Of a stretch of DNA of 43,729 nucleotides, positions 21,901 to 30,700 are shown piece by piece. Within the stretch, counting starts at the first letter, position 1. Each line of letters starts with the position of its first letter. The translations under genes and the position numbers were made by a program. Source of the stretch: a virus; IMG/VR virus record IMGVR_UViG_3300028025_002547, positions 1 through 43,729 of that record; one strand, given 5' to 3'. The notes beneath the pieces are model-generated. The model was not told the DNA's origin and did no database searches. It saw only the letters and a program-made list of their open reading frames with translations.

Positions 21901-21905
21901 TAGGA
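21888..21905 (+). promoter_or_regulatory. Putative phage RNA polymerase promoter (P5) before the tRNA genes
   Basis: AGCTGTCCCCTAATAGGA overlaps the stop codon of the thioredoxin gene and ends 4 bases before the first tRNA. The tRNA cluster would then be a direct product of the phage polymerase. Confidence 0.55.
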
Positions 21906-21909
21906 ACAG

Positions 21910-21985
21910 TGCGACATAGCTCAGAGTTAGAGCGAGCGGACTGATAATCGCTAGGTCATTGGTTAGAATCCAATTGTCGCAACCA
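21910..21985 (+). tRNA. tRNA-Ile (GAT), structurally unusual
   Basis: The acceptor stem TGCGACA/TGTCGCA, D-stem GCTC/GAGC, anticodon loop CTGATAA (anticodon GAT), T-stem ATTGG/CCAAT and an encoded CCA end are all present. Three defects are visible: an extra G makes a bulge in the anticodon stem (AGCGGA against TCGCT), the D-loop is short (AGAGTTA) and lacks the usual GG, and the T-loop reads TTAGAAT instead of TTCGAAT. The last two remove both partners of the G19-C56 contact. It may be functional but weak, or decaying. Confidence 0.7.
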
Positions 21986-21989
21986 ATAT

Positions 21990-22064
21990 AGCGGAATAGC
22001 TCAGTAGGAGAGCGCTGGACTCATAATCCAGAGGTCAGTGGTGCGAATCCATTTTCCGCAACCA
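21990..22064 (+). tRNA. tRNA with CAT anticodon (Met or Ile2)
   Basis: Acceptor AGCGGAA/TTCCGCA with A1-A72 unpaired, D-arm GCTC-AGTAGGA-GAGC, anticodon stem-loop CTGGA-CTCATAA-TCCAG, T-arm AGTGG-TGCGAAT-CCATT and an encoded CCA. The unpaired 1-72 position recalls initiator tRNA, but the three consecutive G-C pairs of initiator anticodon stems are incomplete (GGA/TCC). An elongator tRNA-Met or a lysidine-modified tRNA-Ile2 are therefore alternatives. It is 4 bases behind the tRNA-Ile. Confidence 0.8.
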
Positions 22065-22097
22065 TTTAATTCCCCACAAGATCGTATCTGTGGCCCG

Positions 22098-22124
22098 ACA
22101 CCCTCTTTATGGGGGTGTTTCTTT
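22098..22124 (+). terminator. Terminator-like hairpin after tRNA-Met
   Basis: ACACCCTC (22098-22105) pairs with GGGGGTGT (22111-22118) over a 5-base loop TTTAT and is followed by TTTCTTT. It separates the first two tRNAs from the structured segment and the tRNA-Tyr/tRNA-Arg pair. Confidence 0.65.
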
Positions 22125-22309
22125 ATCATCAAGACGTATGGGAACTGCCAGCAATCGTTAGCAACATGGTGTTTTCAATCGTTGGACAAACAGTTCTCAT
22201 TCGTGTTGGTGGAATAATTGGTTCTGTGTTTGGCACAGAATGAGGGTAGGAAGTGCCTATCAAGAGTTTCAAGAGATGAGCGCCTTGACTACCAACAACT
22301 AAACAACAA
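22125..22309 (+). ncRNA. Structured non-coding segment between tRNA genes
   Basis: There is no convincing protein frame (one 25-codon frame at about 22163-22240 only; the - strand frame 22129-22368 runs through the tRNA-Tyr). Several inverted repeats are present: GAACTG (about 22141) with CAGTTC (about 22193), TTCTGTG/CACAGAA with loop TTTGG (about 22223-22241), and GGTAG (about 22245) with CTACC (about 22289) enclosing CAAG/CTTG. CAATCGTT occurs twice. Base composition is less AT-rich than the surroundings and closer to that of the tRNA genes, so a phage small RNA is plausible. No RNA family is recognised. Confidence 0.35.
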
Positions 22310-22396
22310 GGATTTTGAGCAGCATTGGCGACTGCAGCAGACTGTAAATCTGTAGCCCTTCGGGGCAACTAGGTTCGACTCCCAGAAAATCCACCA
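22310..22396 (+). tRNA. tRNA-Tyr (GTA)
   Basis: A type II tRNA: acceptor GGATTTT/AAAATCC, D-stem GCAG/CTGC, anticodon stem-loop GCAGA-CTGTAAA-TCTGT with anticodon GTA, a long variable arm (AGCCCTTCGGGGC), T-loop TTCGACT and encoded CCA. The T-stem has one mismatch (CTAGG against CCCAG). Confidence 0.9.
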
Positions 22397-22402
22397 TTAC
22401 AA

Positions 22403-22477
22403 GGGTCATTAGTTCAATGGATAGAACAGTGATCTTCTAAGTCACGAGTGCATGTTCGATTCATGCATGACCCACCA
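22403..22477 (+). tRNA. tRNA-Arg (TCT)
   Basis: Acceptor GGGTCAT/ATGACCC, D-stem GTTC/GAAC, anticodon stem-loop GTGAT-CTTCTAA-GTCAC with anticodon TCT, T-arm GCATG-TTCGATT-CATGC and encoded CCA. It reads AGA codons, which fits an AT-rich phage in a host where AGA may be rare. It is 6 bases after the tRNA-Tyr. Confidence 0.92.
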
Positions 22478-22487
22478 TAGGACACAT

Positions 22488-22829
22488 ATGAAAACTAAAA
22501 GTTATAACTCAAGAAAATTTCTTAATAGTAAACATGGATTAGCAGCTATTGAAGTTAGTTGTGATATCTGTGATTGGTCTATGGATACTAATGTTACTAT
22601 CTCTGATTGTAATAGGAATGTTACATTAGATTTTAGTATTTATAAAGAAAAAGATTATGCTGAGAAATCTAAAAAGTTATCTTTACTTATTAATGAATTA
22701 GTAGCAGTACAAAAATTCATGGATGATAATATCGATGCTTATATTGAAGCAAGAAAACAATTAGATTTAAAAAACAGTAAACGAAAGTCAAAACCACTTT
22801 CAGAATTATTAGGGGAATTAAATGATTAA
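22488..22829 (+). CDS. Hypothetical protein with CDIC motif, 113 aa
   Basis: ATG 22488 is the first start behind the tRNA-Arg (the open frame continues upstream through the tRNA, which is artefactual). The N-terminal half contains IEVSCDICDWSMDTN with a CxxC pair, possibly half of a zinc site; the rest is a long helix (KEKDYAEKSKKLSLLINELV) with a basic C-terminus. Function unknown. Confidence 0.6.
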   Translation: MKTKSYNSRKFLNSKHGLAAIEVSCDICDWSMDTNVTISDCNRNVTLDFSIYKEKDYAEKSKKLSLLINELVAVQKFMDDNIDAYIEARKQLDLKNSKRKSKPLSELLGELND

Positions 22830-23061
22830 CGAATACGATATTCGAGATATGAGTGAAGACAGTATTGTTTTTGAATGTAAGTACAGTAATCCTAAATTAA
22901 ATACTCGTATGGAAATGTCTGCTCATTCTCATATCACTGAGGTGATAGAACAGTTTGAAAGATTCCTACGAGGTGTAGGTTACTTTCCACCATCAGGATG
23001 TCATCTGGACTTTGTAGATGACTATACATATACTATGGACTGGACAGACGCTAATGAGTAA
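22822..23061 (+). CDS. Conserved phage hypothetical protein, 79 aa
   Basis: ATG 22822 follows TTAGGGGAATTAA. The segment HITEVIEQFERFLRGVGYFPPSGCHLDFVDD matches a pattern common in small phage proteins with a helix (E.F..FL.A.GF) and a G.L.FV strand. No function established. Confidence 0.65.
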   Translation: MINEYDIRDMSEDSIVFECKYSNPKLNTRMEMSAHSHITEVIEQFERFLRGVGYFPPSGCHLDFVDDYTYTMDWTDANE

Positions 23062-23158
23062 GGGTAGTAATCGTAGACCTACTGACGAAAAGAAATACAA
23101 AGATAACTACGACCAGATCTTTGGTAAAAAGAAAAAGGAAGATAATGGTAACAAGTAA
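23054..23158 (+). CDS. 34-aa small basic phage protein
   Basis: ATG 23054 overlaps the end of the preceding gene. The product MSKGSNRRPTDEKKYKDNYD... QIFGKKKK is a type of very small basic protein (MSKGS.+RP......Y..N+D.IFG+) that recurs in tailed phages. Function unknown. It overlaps the Dps-like gene start. Confidence 0.6.
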   Translation: MSKGSNRRPTDEKKYKDNYDQIFGKKKKEDNGNK

Positions 23159-23603
23159 ACCACTCATTGTATTGCTTAAGGCTCTTTATGCAAGTAACTT
23201 TGTAACATATTATAAGTCTCACGCATTTCATTTTAATATTGAAGGAACTACTTTCTCTCAAGACCATGAGTTCTTTCAAAAGATCTATGAGTTTTTACAA
23301 GGTGAACATGATAACCTTGGTGAACAAATACGACAACTAGATAAACCAGTTACATCTACTTTAAAAGATGTAATTAGTTTATCTTTAATTGATGAATCAA
23401 ATATTATTACTAAAAATAATTTAGATTTATTAGCAATATTAGAAGAAGACTTTTGTCAATTACATGAACAAGCACAAGAACTTTATGAAGCTGCTAGCAA
23501 TCAATGTTATGGTGCTTTAGAAACTTATATTGGTGACTACATGGTAGCATTATCTAAACTACATTGGATGATTAAAGCTACTTTAAAGAGGAGTATTAAA
23601 TGA
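23145..23603 (+). CDS. Dps-like ferritin-family protein, 152 aa
   Basis: I chose ATG 23145 (AAAAAGGAAGATA upstream) over the TTG at 23121. The sequence follows the Dps four-helix pattern: YYKSHAFHFNIEGTTFSQDH corresponds to the H-W-x-x-x-G...H region and GEHDNLGEQIRQL to the D...E ferroxidase segment, so the His, His, Asp and Glu ligands are in place. Dps proteins bind DNA and oxidise iron with hydrogen peroxide, protecting DNA. The helix near the C-terminus (YMVALSKLHWMIKATLKR) is also typical. A phage copy may protect replicating DNA or be packaged. Confidence 0.7.
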   Translation: MVTSKPLIVLLKALYASNFVTYYKSHAFHFNIEGTTFSQDHEFFQKIYEFLQGEHDNLGEQIRQLDKPVTSTLKDVISLSLIDESNIITKNNLDLLAILEEDFCQLHEQAQELYEAASNQCYGALETYIGDYMVALSKLHWMIKATLKRSIK

Positions 23604-23851
23604 ACCAGAAGAATTATAACTATGACGCTCAAATGGGTGGTGACACTGATGACCTTGAGCTATGCCACCGATATGGTATTGATAGTTCATTAGCATATAC
23701 CCCTTCTATTAATGAAGCTTTAAGACAAGCTATTAGGCAAGAGAATGTAAGTGACTTATTAAAGGCAGGTTACTCAGAAGGACAAGCCCGAAGTATTGCT
23801 GATAAGCATTATGCTGATGCCGTTAAAGGCGCAGAAAGTATTAAGAAATAA
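23600..23851 (+). CDS. Hypothetical protein, 83 aa
   Basis: It is the last + strand gene and overlaps the Dps-like stop (AAATGA). The sequence NEALRQAIRQENVSDLLKAGYSEGQARSIADKHY is helical and recalls a UBA-like or DNA-binding small helix bundle, but no family can be named. Terminator 23852-23889 follows its stop directly. Confidence 0.6.
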   Translation: MNQKNYNYDAQMGGDTDDLELCHRYGIDSSLAYTPSINEALRQAIRQENVSDLLKAGYSEGQARSIADKHYADAVKGAESIKK

Positions 23852-23889
23852 AAAAACCCCTATTAGGATTATTCCTAGTAGGGGTTTTT
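23852..23889. terminator. Bidirectional terminator between the convergent gene blocks
   Basis: AAAAACCCCTA (23852-23862) pairs with TAGGGGTTTTT (23879-23889), with an inner TAGG/CCTA extension and loop ATTATT. A-run and T-run on either side make it work on both strands. It stops the + block at 23851 and the - block at 23897. Confidence 0.9.
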
Positions 23890-23896
23890 AATTTGT

Positions 23897-26800
23897 TTAC
23901 TTAGAGTTAACAATAAAGTTTTTATTAGATTTCATTTGATCAACTATTACATCATTTGCACCTAAGAAATTATTATATTTCTTTAGATTACGATTTGCAT
24001 AATTGAAATTCATTTTAGTTTTTTGTTTATATTTAGAGGCAATAGCATCTAGCTCTGGGAAAGTAGATTCTCCTTTTGCAGCCCATCCACTATGTATTTC
24101 AAGTAATCTAGATAGTAATTCAAATTCTCTTGGAGTAACCATTAGGTTTGATCTATCATCTTTATTACGTTTAGTTGGAGGCTTCCATCCAAATGTCATA
24201 GCTAAATCTAATACTTTGTCATTGTATTCTTTAGATACTTTAGTATACTCTGGGTTTAAATCAGGTCTACCTCTCTTTACATCTCTAGGAATAAAATGAG
24301 ATCCAACATATATCTTATCAAAGTAACCACCCATTGACTTGTATTTACCAAGAGTGCCTATGTTTGCTTTACCAGCTTTCTTAATGTCAGCCATAGCATT
24401 CTTATAATCTTCATTATAAGATTCTTTTAAAGATTGTAATAGAGGTCTACCTTCTTTTGCTAATATATAAGTAGAAATATTATTGTAAGCATTATACATT
24501 AACAATGTAGAACCAGGTGCTGTAATCTGAGCATCATGAATACCTAACATATTCAAAGGCTCATCATCTTTATTTTTTTGATTAGCATAAATATAAGATG
24601 AAGCCATCTCGTATGCGTCACCTGATTGAATTAACACAACAGGCATAGCCTTACGTGCTTTATCTCCTGGGAACGCATAAGTGTATATCTGATCTAATAC
24701 ATCATCAATGTTTAAATTAACTTCTTCTAATCTAGCTTTCATAGAACGAATGTCTGCTAAAGGTTTTTGAACATCCCCTGTAGCACTTAGGTTGTTAGCC
24801 ATACCAGACATAGAGCCTAGTTCTTCAGGTAACCCTAAAATCTTTTTAACAGTATTAGATTCATCATCTAACAAAGTAGCATAACTAGTTCCAAGTTCAA
24901 CAGTTGTGTTACCAAAAGATTTTACTTCTGTAGAACCATTAAATGCTGCTTTCAAAGAAGCAATAGATGAAGTTATTTTTTGCCAGCCTTGAAGGTTAGC
25001 TAAATGTTTCTTCATAGATGTTGCATATATAGATGAAACATCTTCTAACATTTCTTGTCTAGAGTCATACAATGATTCTACTTTGTCTAGCTTATCACTT
25101 AAACCAATAGATGCTAACATGTTTTCAACTTCAGTAAACATATACTCAGCATGTTTACCATACAAGCCAGCAACAACAATACCCCTTGCATACATTTTAT
25201 CAAAAGCACTTCCATGAATTACACGAGCTTCATTTAAGAATTTACTTATAGCTGCCTTTTTTATTTGCTCATCAGGACCAGTCATGGTTAAATCAATATC
25301 TTCATCTAAGCTAGATGTTACTAATCCACGAAGGTCTTTGTATGTTTCTCGGTCTTGAGCAAATGCTGCATCAGGACCAAGGTACATACCTAAAATGTTA
25401 GCAATTTTTAAGTCACCAATTAACAAAGAAATAATGGCAGCATTAGATTGAGAAGCATCTGTCTCAATAGTAGCAGCTAATTGAACAACACCGCCATTCT
25501 TAGAAGCATCTAGAATATCTTTAGCCATCATAGCGTTAGACATTCTTGGTCCCCATTCTTTCTTAGCAAAGAATTTACTTAGCTCGTTGTTAAATGCTGG
25601 AGGTAAGTTAGCAACACTATTATTTGTAGGAAGATTTCCTTCAGTCCAAGATTTAAAAACACTACCATATGAAGCTACCTTTTCAAAGGTATCTCTGTCA
25701 AGTGCCATAATAAAATCATGTGGTGTAGGCCTGTTACCATCTATCTTTAACAATCCAAAGTCATCAGCTATTTTTGCTATCTGGTAATAAGCATCTAACA
25801 ATACTCGATCTGATTTAGGTAATGACCATAAAGCATCATTAACAGCTACACCTAAACTAATACCTGTTTTACCTTTTACAGAGTCAACAAACACTCGTTT
25901 ACTTAAATCCTTTGCACGCAATACTGTGTTACCCATACCCATAGGAATAGTTGCAGAATACTTAACACCAAACTCTGTAGCAGGTCTAATAGTTCCTGAA
26001 TGGTTAGTTACGTTAATATCAGTTGCCATTGGAAACATACGATTAGTAGAATCAGATCGCTTTAATAAATTAAATCTGTTACCTCTTGATATATTATTAC
26101 CAATATATTGATTAATGTGTTTATATATTTGAGTTATTTTCTTTTCATTAATGTCAGATACAATAGCACTTATTTCATTAGAAGGTACATTATCCTCAAC
26201 TAATTCTTTAACTTTTTCTTTTACTTTATCTAAAGATAAATCTGCCATTGTCTTAGCAAACACACTATTAGAATAAGCATTAGGTATTACCATTGTTTCA
26301 TTGCTATAATTAAAAGGAGCATTAGAAAACATTGTGCTGTTATCTTGGATATACGAGCCATTTTCAGTAAACCTTGCAGTTGCCATTCCTAAACCTGTTT
26401 CAGGGTCTACAGGAAAAGCATCTTTTGCCATTTGAGCAAGAACACTAGCTGCATTTACGTTAACTCTTACTGGTACAGCATTAAGCATATTAATAGTTGC
26501 ATCAATAATATTCATTTTACCATCTAAGACTCTACCATCTTTAGAAATAAATTGAGAACCTTTACCTGATAAAGCATTGTTAACAGCAGGGTTACTTTGA
26601 GAAAGAATTAATGGTTCATTAATATTCATATGACGTAATTCTACATCATACACAGATGCCATATGGCGTACATCAGATACTAACTCTTCACCTTTGCTGG
26701 TAAGAATAGGATAATAAGTTCCATATTTATCTTTTTTAATAACATAGTAACCATCTTTGTACATCTGATAAGCATGTGCCTGAGCTACTTCTCTTGGCAC

Positions 26801-27724
26801 ATTTCTAGGTGCATATCTACCGCCAGGAGTATTAGGCTGAGAAAAGTTTTTACCTAATTTATCTTGGATATCTGCAACAAACCCTTGCATAACAGGTTGT
26901 TCTGTAGGTGCATTGTTACTTGCAGCAACTACCTCTTGGAAGTCAGCACCTGTATCTTCAGAAGAAGCTGATAAGTTCTTACCAATGTAAGTATCATATT
27001 CTCCTTCAACCATTCCAGATTTTTTGTCTTCAATAAATTGTTTGTATTTTCTTTTCTGAACATCACTTAATGCGCTAACAGCAGTAAGCATTAAAGCTCC
27101 ACCAAGAGCATTGGCATTTTGTTCATTAATACCAAGGCTATTTTCTGTCATGTTAGCTAAGGTTTCATTAGCCCAAATACCTTCTTCATTAAGTAAAGGT
27201 CTTGCAAAAGCATTTGCATAGTTTGATACTGCAATAGCTTCTGAACCTTCATCATCTTTAAATTTAATACTCTTTTGATCTGCTACATTAAAGGCTTGGT
27301 ATGTTGGACCTAAATCTTCAATAGCTTTTTGCATAGTTGCATAAGCATTATCAGGACTAGAGAAGTCAGGTGCAATAGTAGGTTCAGCATACTTAAAAGC
27401 TTGTTCTTCTACATCAACCATTTGTTGTGTAGCATCTACAGGAATAGTTTCTGCAGTTAAATCTGTAGGACCAAACTCATTATCAGTTGCTACATCTTGT
27501 ACAGTATACTCTGGTAATTGAGTTAACTCTGATCTTGGTACTGCTCCTGGTTCTAATGGCGCTCTGTTAAGAGCAGTAGCACCAATGCCTGGCTGGACTA
27601 ACCTCATTGATTGAGGTATAGGATTAGTTTCAATTTGTTGTTGAACTGATTCTGGTACTAAAGCAGGTTCTACATTAGCGCCTGATAGTGGACCTGCTGA
27701 AGGCCTAAACTTAGATAATGCCAT
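23897..27724 (-). CDS. Giant virion protein with single-subunit RNA polymerase motifs (candidate N4-like virion RNA polymerase), 1275 aa
   Basis: The gene lies last in the structural block, next to two ejection-type proteins. In its second half I see the four landmarks of T7/N4-type polymerases in order: DSTNRMF (558-564; TxxGR/DxxGR motif with Arg562), TIETDASQSNAA (752-763; motif A, Asp756), Kx3Rx7YG (Lys843, Arg847, Tyr855, Gly856; motif B, with Lys and Arg swapped relative to the canonical Rx3Kx7YG) and GIHDAQITAP (1061-1070; motif C, Asp1064, aligning with IHDSFGTIPA of T7). The A-to-B spacing of 99 residues is close to T7 (102). Residues 1-130 are Pro-rich and disordered. Infection model: injected with DNA to transcribe early genes. 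Activity is unproven and overall identity is probably low; the alternative is a structural protein with chance motifs. Confidence 0.7.
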   Translation of the reverse strand: MALSKFRPSAGPLSGANVEPALVPESVQQQIETNPIPQSMRLVQPGIGATALNRAPLEPGAVPRSELTQLPEYTVQDVATDNEFGPTDLTAETIPVDATQQMVDVEEQAFKYAEPTIAPDFSSPDNAYATMQKAIEDLGPTYQAFNVADQKSIKFKDDEGSEAIAVSNYANAFARPLLNEEGIWANETLANMTENSLGINEQNANALGGALMLTAVSALSDVQKRKYKQFIEDKKSGMVEGEYDTYIGKNLSASSEDTGADFQEVVAASNNAPTEQPVMQGFVADIQDKLGKNFSQPNTPGGRYAPRNVPREVAQAHAYQMYKDGYYVIKKDKYGTYYPILTSKGEELVSDVRHMASVYDVELRHMNINEPLILSQSNPAVNNALSGKGSQFISKDGRVLDGKMNIIDATINMLNAVPVRVNVNAASVLAQMAKDAFPVDPETGLGMATARFTENGSYIQDNSTMFSNAPFNYSNETMVIPNAYSNSVFAKTMADLSLDKVKEKVKELVEDNVPSNEISAIVSDINEKKITQIYKHINQYIGNNISRGNRFNLLKRSDSTNRMFPMATDINVTNHSGTIRPATEFGVKYSATIPMGMGNTVLRAKDLSKRVFVDSVKGKTGISLGVAVNDALWSLPKSDRVLLDAYYQIAKIADDFGLLKIDGNRPTPHDFIMALDRDTFEKVASYGSVFKSWTEGNLPTNNSVANLPPAFNNELSKFFAKKEWGPRMSNAMMAKDILDASKNGGVVQLAATIETDASQSNAAIISLLIGDLKIANILGMYLGPDAAFAQDRETYKDLRGLVTSSLDEDIDLTMTGPDEQIKKAAISKFLNEARVIHGSAFDKMYARGIVVAGLYGKHAEYMFTEVENMLASIGLSDKLDKVESLYDSRQEMLEDVSSIYATSMKKHLANLQGWQKITSSIASLKAAFNGSTEVKSFGNTTVELGTSYATLLDDESNTVKKILGLPEELGSMSGMANNLSATGDVQKPLADIRSMKARLEEVNLNIDDVLDQIYTYAFPGDKARKAMPVVLIQSGDAYEMASSYIYANQKNKDDEPLNMLGIHDAQITAPGSTLLMYNAYNNISTYILAKEGRPLLQSLKESYNEDYKNAMADIKKAGKANIGTLGKYKSMGGYFDKIYVGSHFIPRDVKRGRPDLNPEYTKVSKEYNDKVLDLAMTFGWKPPTKRNKDDRSNLMVTPREFELLSRLLEIHSGWAAKGESTFPELDAIASKYKQKTKMNFNYANRNLKKYNNFLGANDVIVDQMKSNKNFIVNSK

Positions 27725-30700
27725 TTATTTTTCCTTTTCATACATGTTCCTTATTGCTGGAATTTCTCCAAACACGGGAACTCTACGGATCAAGTTAGAC
27801 TTTGCTTTTAAATCAGCTTGGCCTTCCTCGGTAGCGATCTTATAAGCATCCTTACCAGAACTATAACCTAAGTTTAGTGATGGTGATTGACTTAATAAGG
27901 TTTTGAATGGGTTAGTCTTGAGAGACCCATCAGCTCTTGTTTCTGTTGCACTGCTTATTTTATTAAACATATCTATTTGTGCAGAGCTAGAAGCGTAACT
28001 AGCAGCTTGCCCTAATCTTTTAGATAATTTCTTTTCATCATCTTCTTCATCTTCACCTCTAAGCATACTCTTAAGGTATAATCCTGCATATGCTGTTGCA
28101 TAAGCTAATATCATTAAAGAGAATGCAGAGTAAGTATACTCAGGTTTACCACGTTTAATATACATACCCCATAGTTGAGGGATAACGTTAGATGTAAAGT
28201 GCCAAGTAAACTTTTGAAATTGAGTTATTAAAGCAAATCTATGATCATCAAATATCTTAGCAGTAGATCCTGGCTCTGGTCTTGAAGAGAATTCATCAAT
28301 AAAGTTTGTAATGCCGTTGTTTAATTGTTCAGATAATTTATTAAACATAGGATGCGTTGGAGGTAATGATTCTAATTTATCTAGTGATAGAGTACCTACA
28401 CTATTATAAATACTAACCAATTCATCTGGATCCATTCTATAATAACTTAATCTATCTCTTGCCCATCTAGTTGCATCATTATTGTTAGGTGACTCTGCAA
28501 TAATACTAATCATATTATTAATTTCATCACAAGCAATAGCGCCTCTTGCAGCTCTAGCAGCATTAGTTGCTGATTCTACTAAGTTAAACTTGAACATTAA
28601 TTTACTCATATTACGTTTAGATTGGCTAGTAATATTAGCACCAACATTAAACGCAATGTCATTCATTTTACCAGATTGGCCTGTTAATTGTAACAAAGAT
28701 ATATTTTTAGATAATTGTTTTTCCTCTACAGAAGGGATTAAACCTCCTGAGATTTTGTTACCTACTTGAGTAAACTTAGCAGCAACATCCGAAGCAAACT
28801 CTTTAGCAATTAAACCAAAGTATTTAACAATATTTGCTTTAGATAATCCTAAAGCACCATAAACTATTTCAGATAAGTTTGCAAACAAAGATGTATCCAT
28901 GTATACCATTGTAGTAGCAAAGGTTAAGTTCTCTGTTGCACCCCTAATTAAAGGAGATTTAGGTTTATTAAGAGTGCCATCAAAACCAGCAATTAATTCT
29001 TTAACATGCATCGCTAATTCTGAAGCTTCTTCTGCAGTGATTTCACCACTATCTAACATTTTTTTGATACCGTTACCTACCACTTCTCCGTTAGCACCAA
29101 AGATAGTGTTTTTAACTGCTGATCTCGAAATCATCTCAATCATTTTAACAGCATTATGTTCTACATCTTTAGATCTAAACTTGTTTAATACGGGGTTATC
29201 TAACATACCTAAGTCAGCTAACTCTTTCATTTCTTTGTAAGTTAGATTGTCAGATATTCTGTCTGCTAAATCTTTTAAATAAGTTTTATTAACTGCGCCT
29301 AAAGTAGTAATACCTTTTGACTTGTAATTATTTTCAATAGTATCTATGAACTCAGTTACATTAGCTCTAACTAAATTAGGGTCTACTAATTGATTCTTTA
29401 AAAAATAATCTGGTTGTCTAATATCAATAGAAGACCATCCAGTATTTAATCCTAAATCATCTAGTTGATTAGCTAAGTCTTCACCCATTTGATTTAATGT
29501 TTGACGATAAGCTAAGGATGCAGGATCATTTGTATTACTTGTATAAGAATTAAGAACCCTTGTTCCTATATCTTTGTTATTAGTAGTTCCAAATAATTTT
29601 CTTTTATCAGAGTCAACCATAAAAGAATTCATAACACCATTAGCTATATTATGTATACGTTTAAAAGCAGACATGCCTGAGTAGACACCTCTAACAGAGC
29701 TTGCATCAAACAAACCAGCTATTTCACGACCCCCTTGAAACTTAAGAAATGGGCTTAATACGTTGTCTCTAACAGAAGAAAACAAACCACCATTAACTAA
29801 GAGATCTTTAAAACTTCCTGCAAGACTAATTGGTTTGGTTCCTGGAGTAATTAATAAATCTAAATGAGAAATAGGTGTGCTACCTGAAGCAGCATAGCTA
29901 CGTAACTTTGCTGCTAATTCAATATCATTTAATTTCTTACCATGACGTTTAAGTTCTTCTTGTTCCATCATAGCATTAGAAGTTAAGGGTTTTGTCTCGA
30001 CCCCTGAAAGCATATTAAGTTGATAATTAAAATTAGACCTATCCATCATAGCACTTGGAGTACCAATTTCTGCACCTAGTAAACCACCAACTACAGCAGC
30101 TTCTTTAGCTCTATTATACAATTCATTATAATCAAAATCAAGTGAAGTTGTGCTTCTAACGCCAGCATATTGAATTGCTTCTTGTAATGTTTCTGTTGCA
30201 GATTCTTTACCTGAATTTTTAGTTATTTGAAGAAGTAAATCAGCTAAATTTTCTTTTGCTTTAAGTTGGTTTACAGCAACATTTTTAGCAACTATAGCAT
30301 AATCTTTTCCTAATTGTAATACTTCTTTGTGTAATAGCTTAGTAGCTTCTCCAACAGGTATTCCTTTAGCAGCAGCAATCTTTGTTGCAGTACTACTAAT
30401 ACCTGCTTTAGTTAATAAGTCTACACCTTTAATAGCACCTTTAGGTAAACCAAGTCTATCTACAAGACCAACAACACTACCAATTGCAGCAGCAGCTAAT
30501 GGATCTTTTTCATCATCAGGCATCTCACCATATACATCACCAATACCCATTGCCATAGGTACAATACTAGAACCAATAAACGCACCAACAGGACCACCAA
30601 CAGCAAGGCCTACAGTACCACCAGCTAAAGAGCCAGCAATCATTACACCCATCTGTGGACCATATTGTAATGTTGATGAACCAATAAATCTAAATATTTT

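Noticed and set aside
22129-22368. 79-aa - strand frame in the tRNA cluster
   Set aside because: It runs antisense through most of the tRNA-Tyr gene, whose cloverleaf is clear.
23852-23889. CCCCTATTAGG in the convergent terminator as a seventh promoter
   Set aside because: The sequence deviates in the core (CTATTAGG instead of CTAATAGG), lies within a perfect terminator stem and has no gene to serve in either direction.
26816-26834. TPGGR at residues 299-303 of the 1275-aa protein as the TxxGR polymerase motif
   Set aside because: It lies about 450 residues before motif A, far more than in T7 or N4. DSTNR at 558-562 is at a suitable distance and is followed by an aromatic residue.
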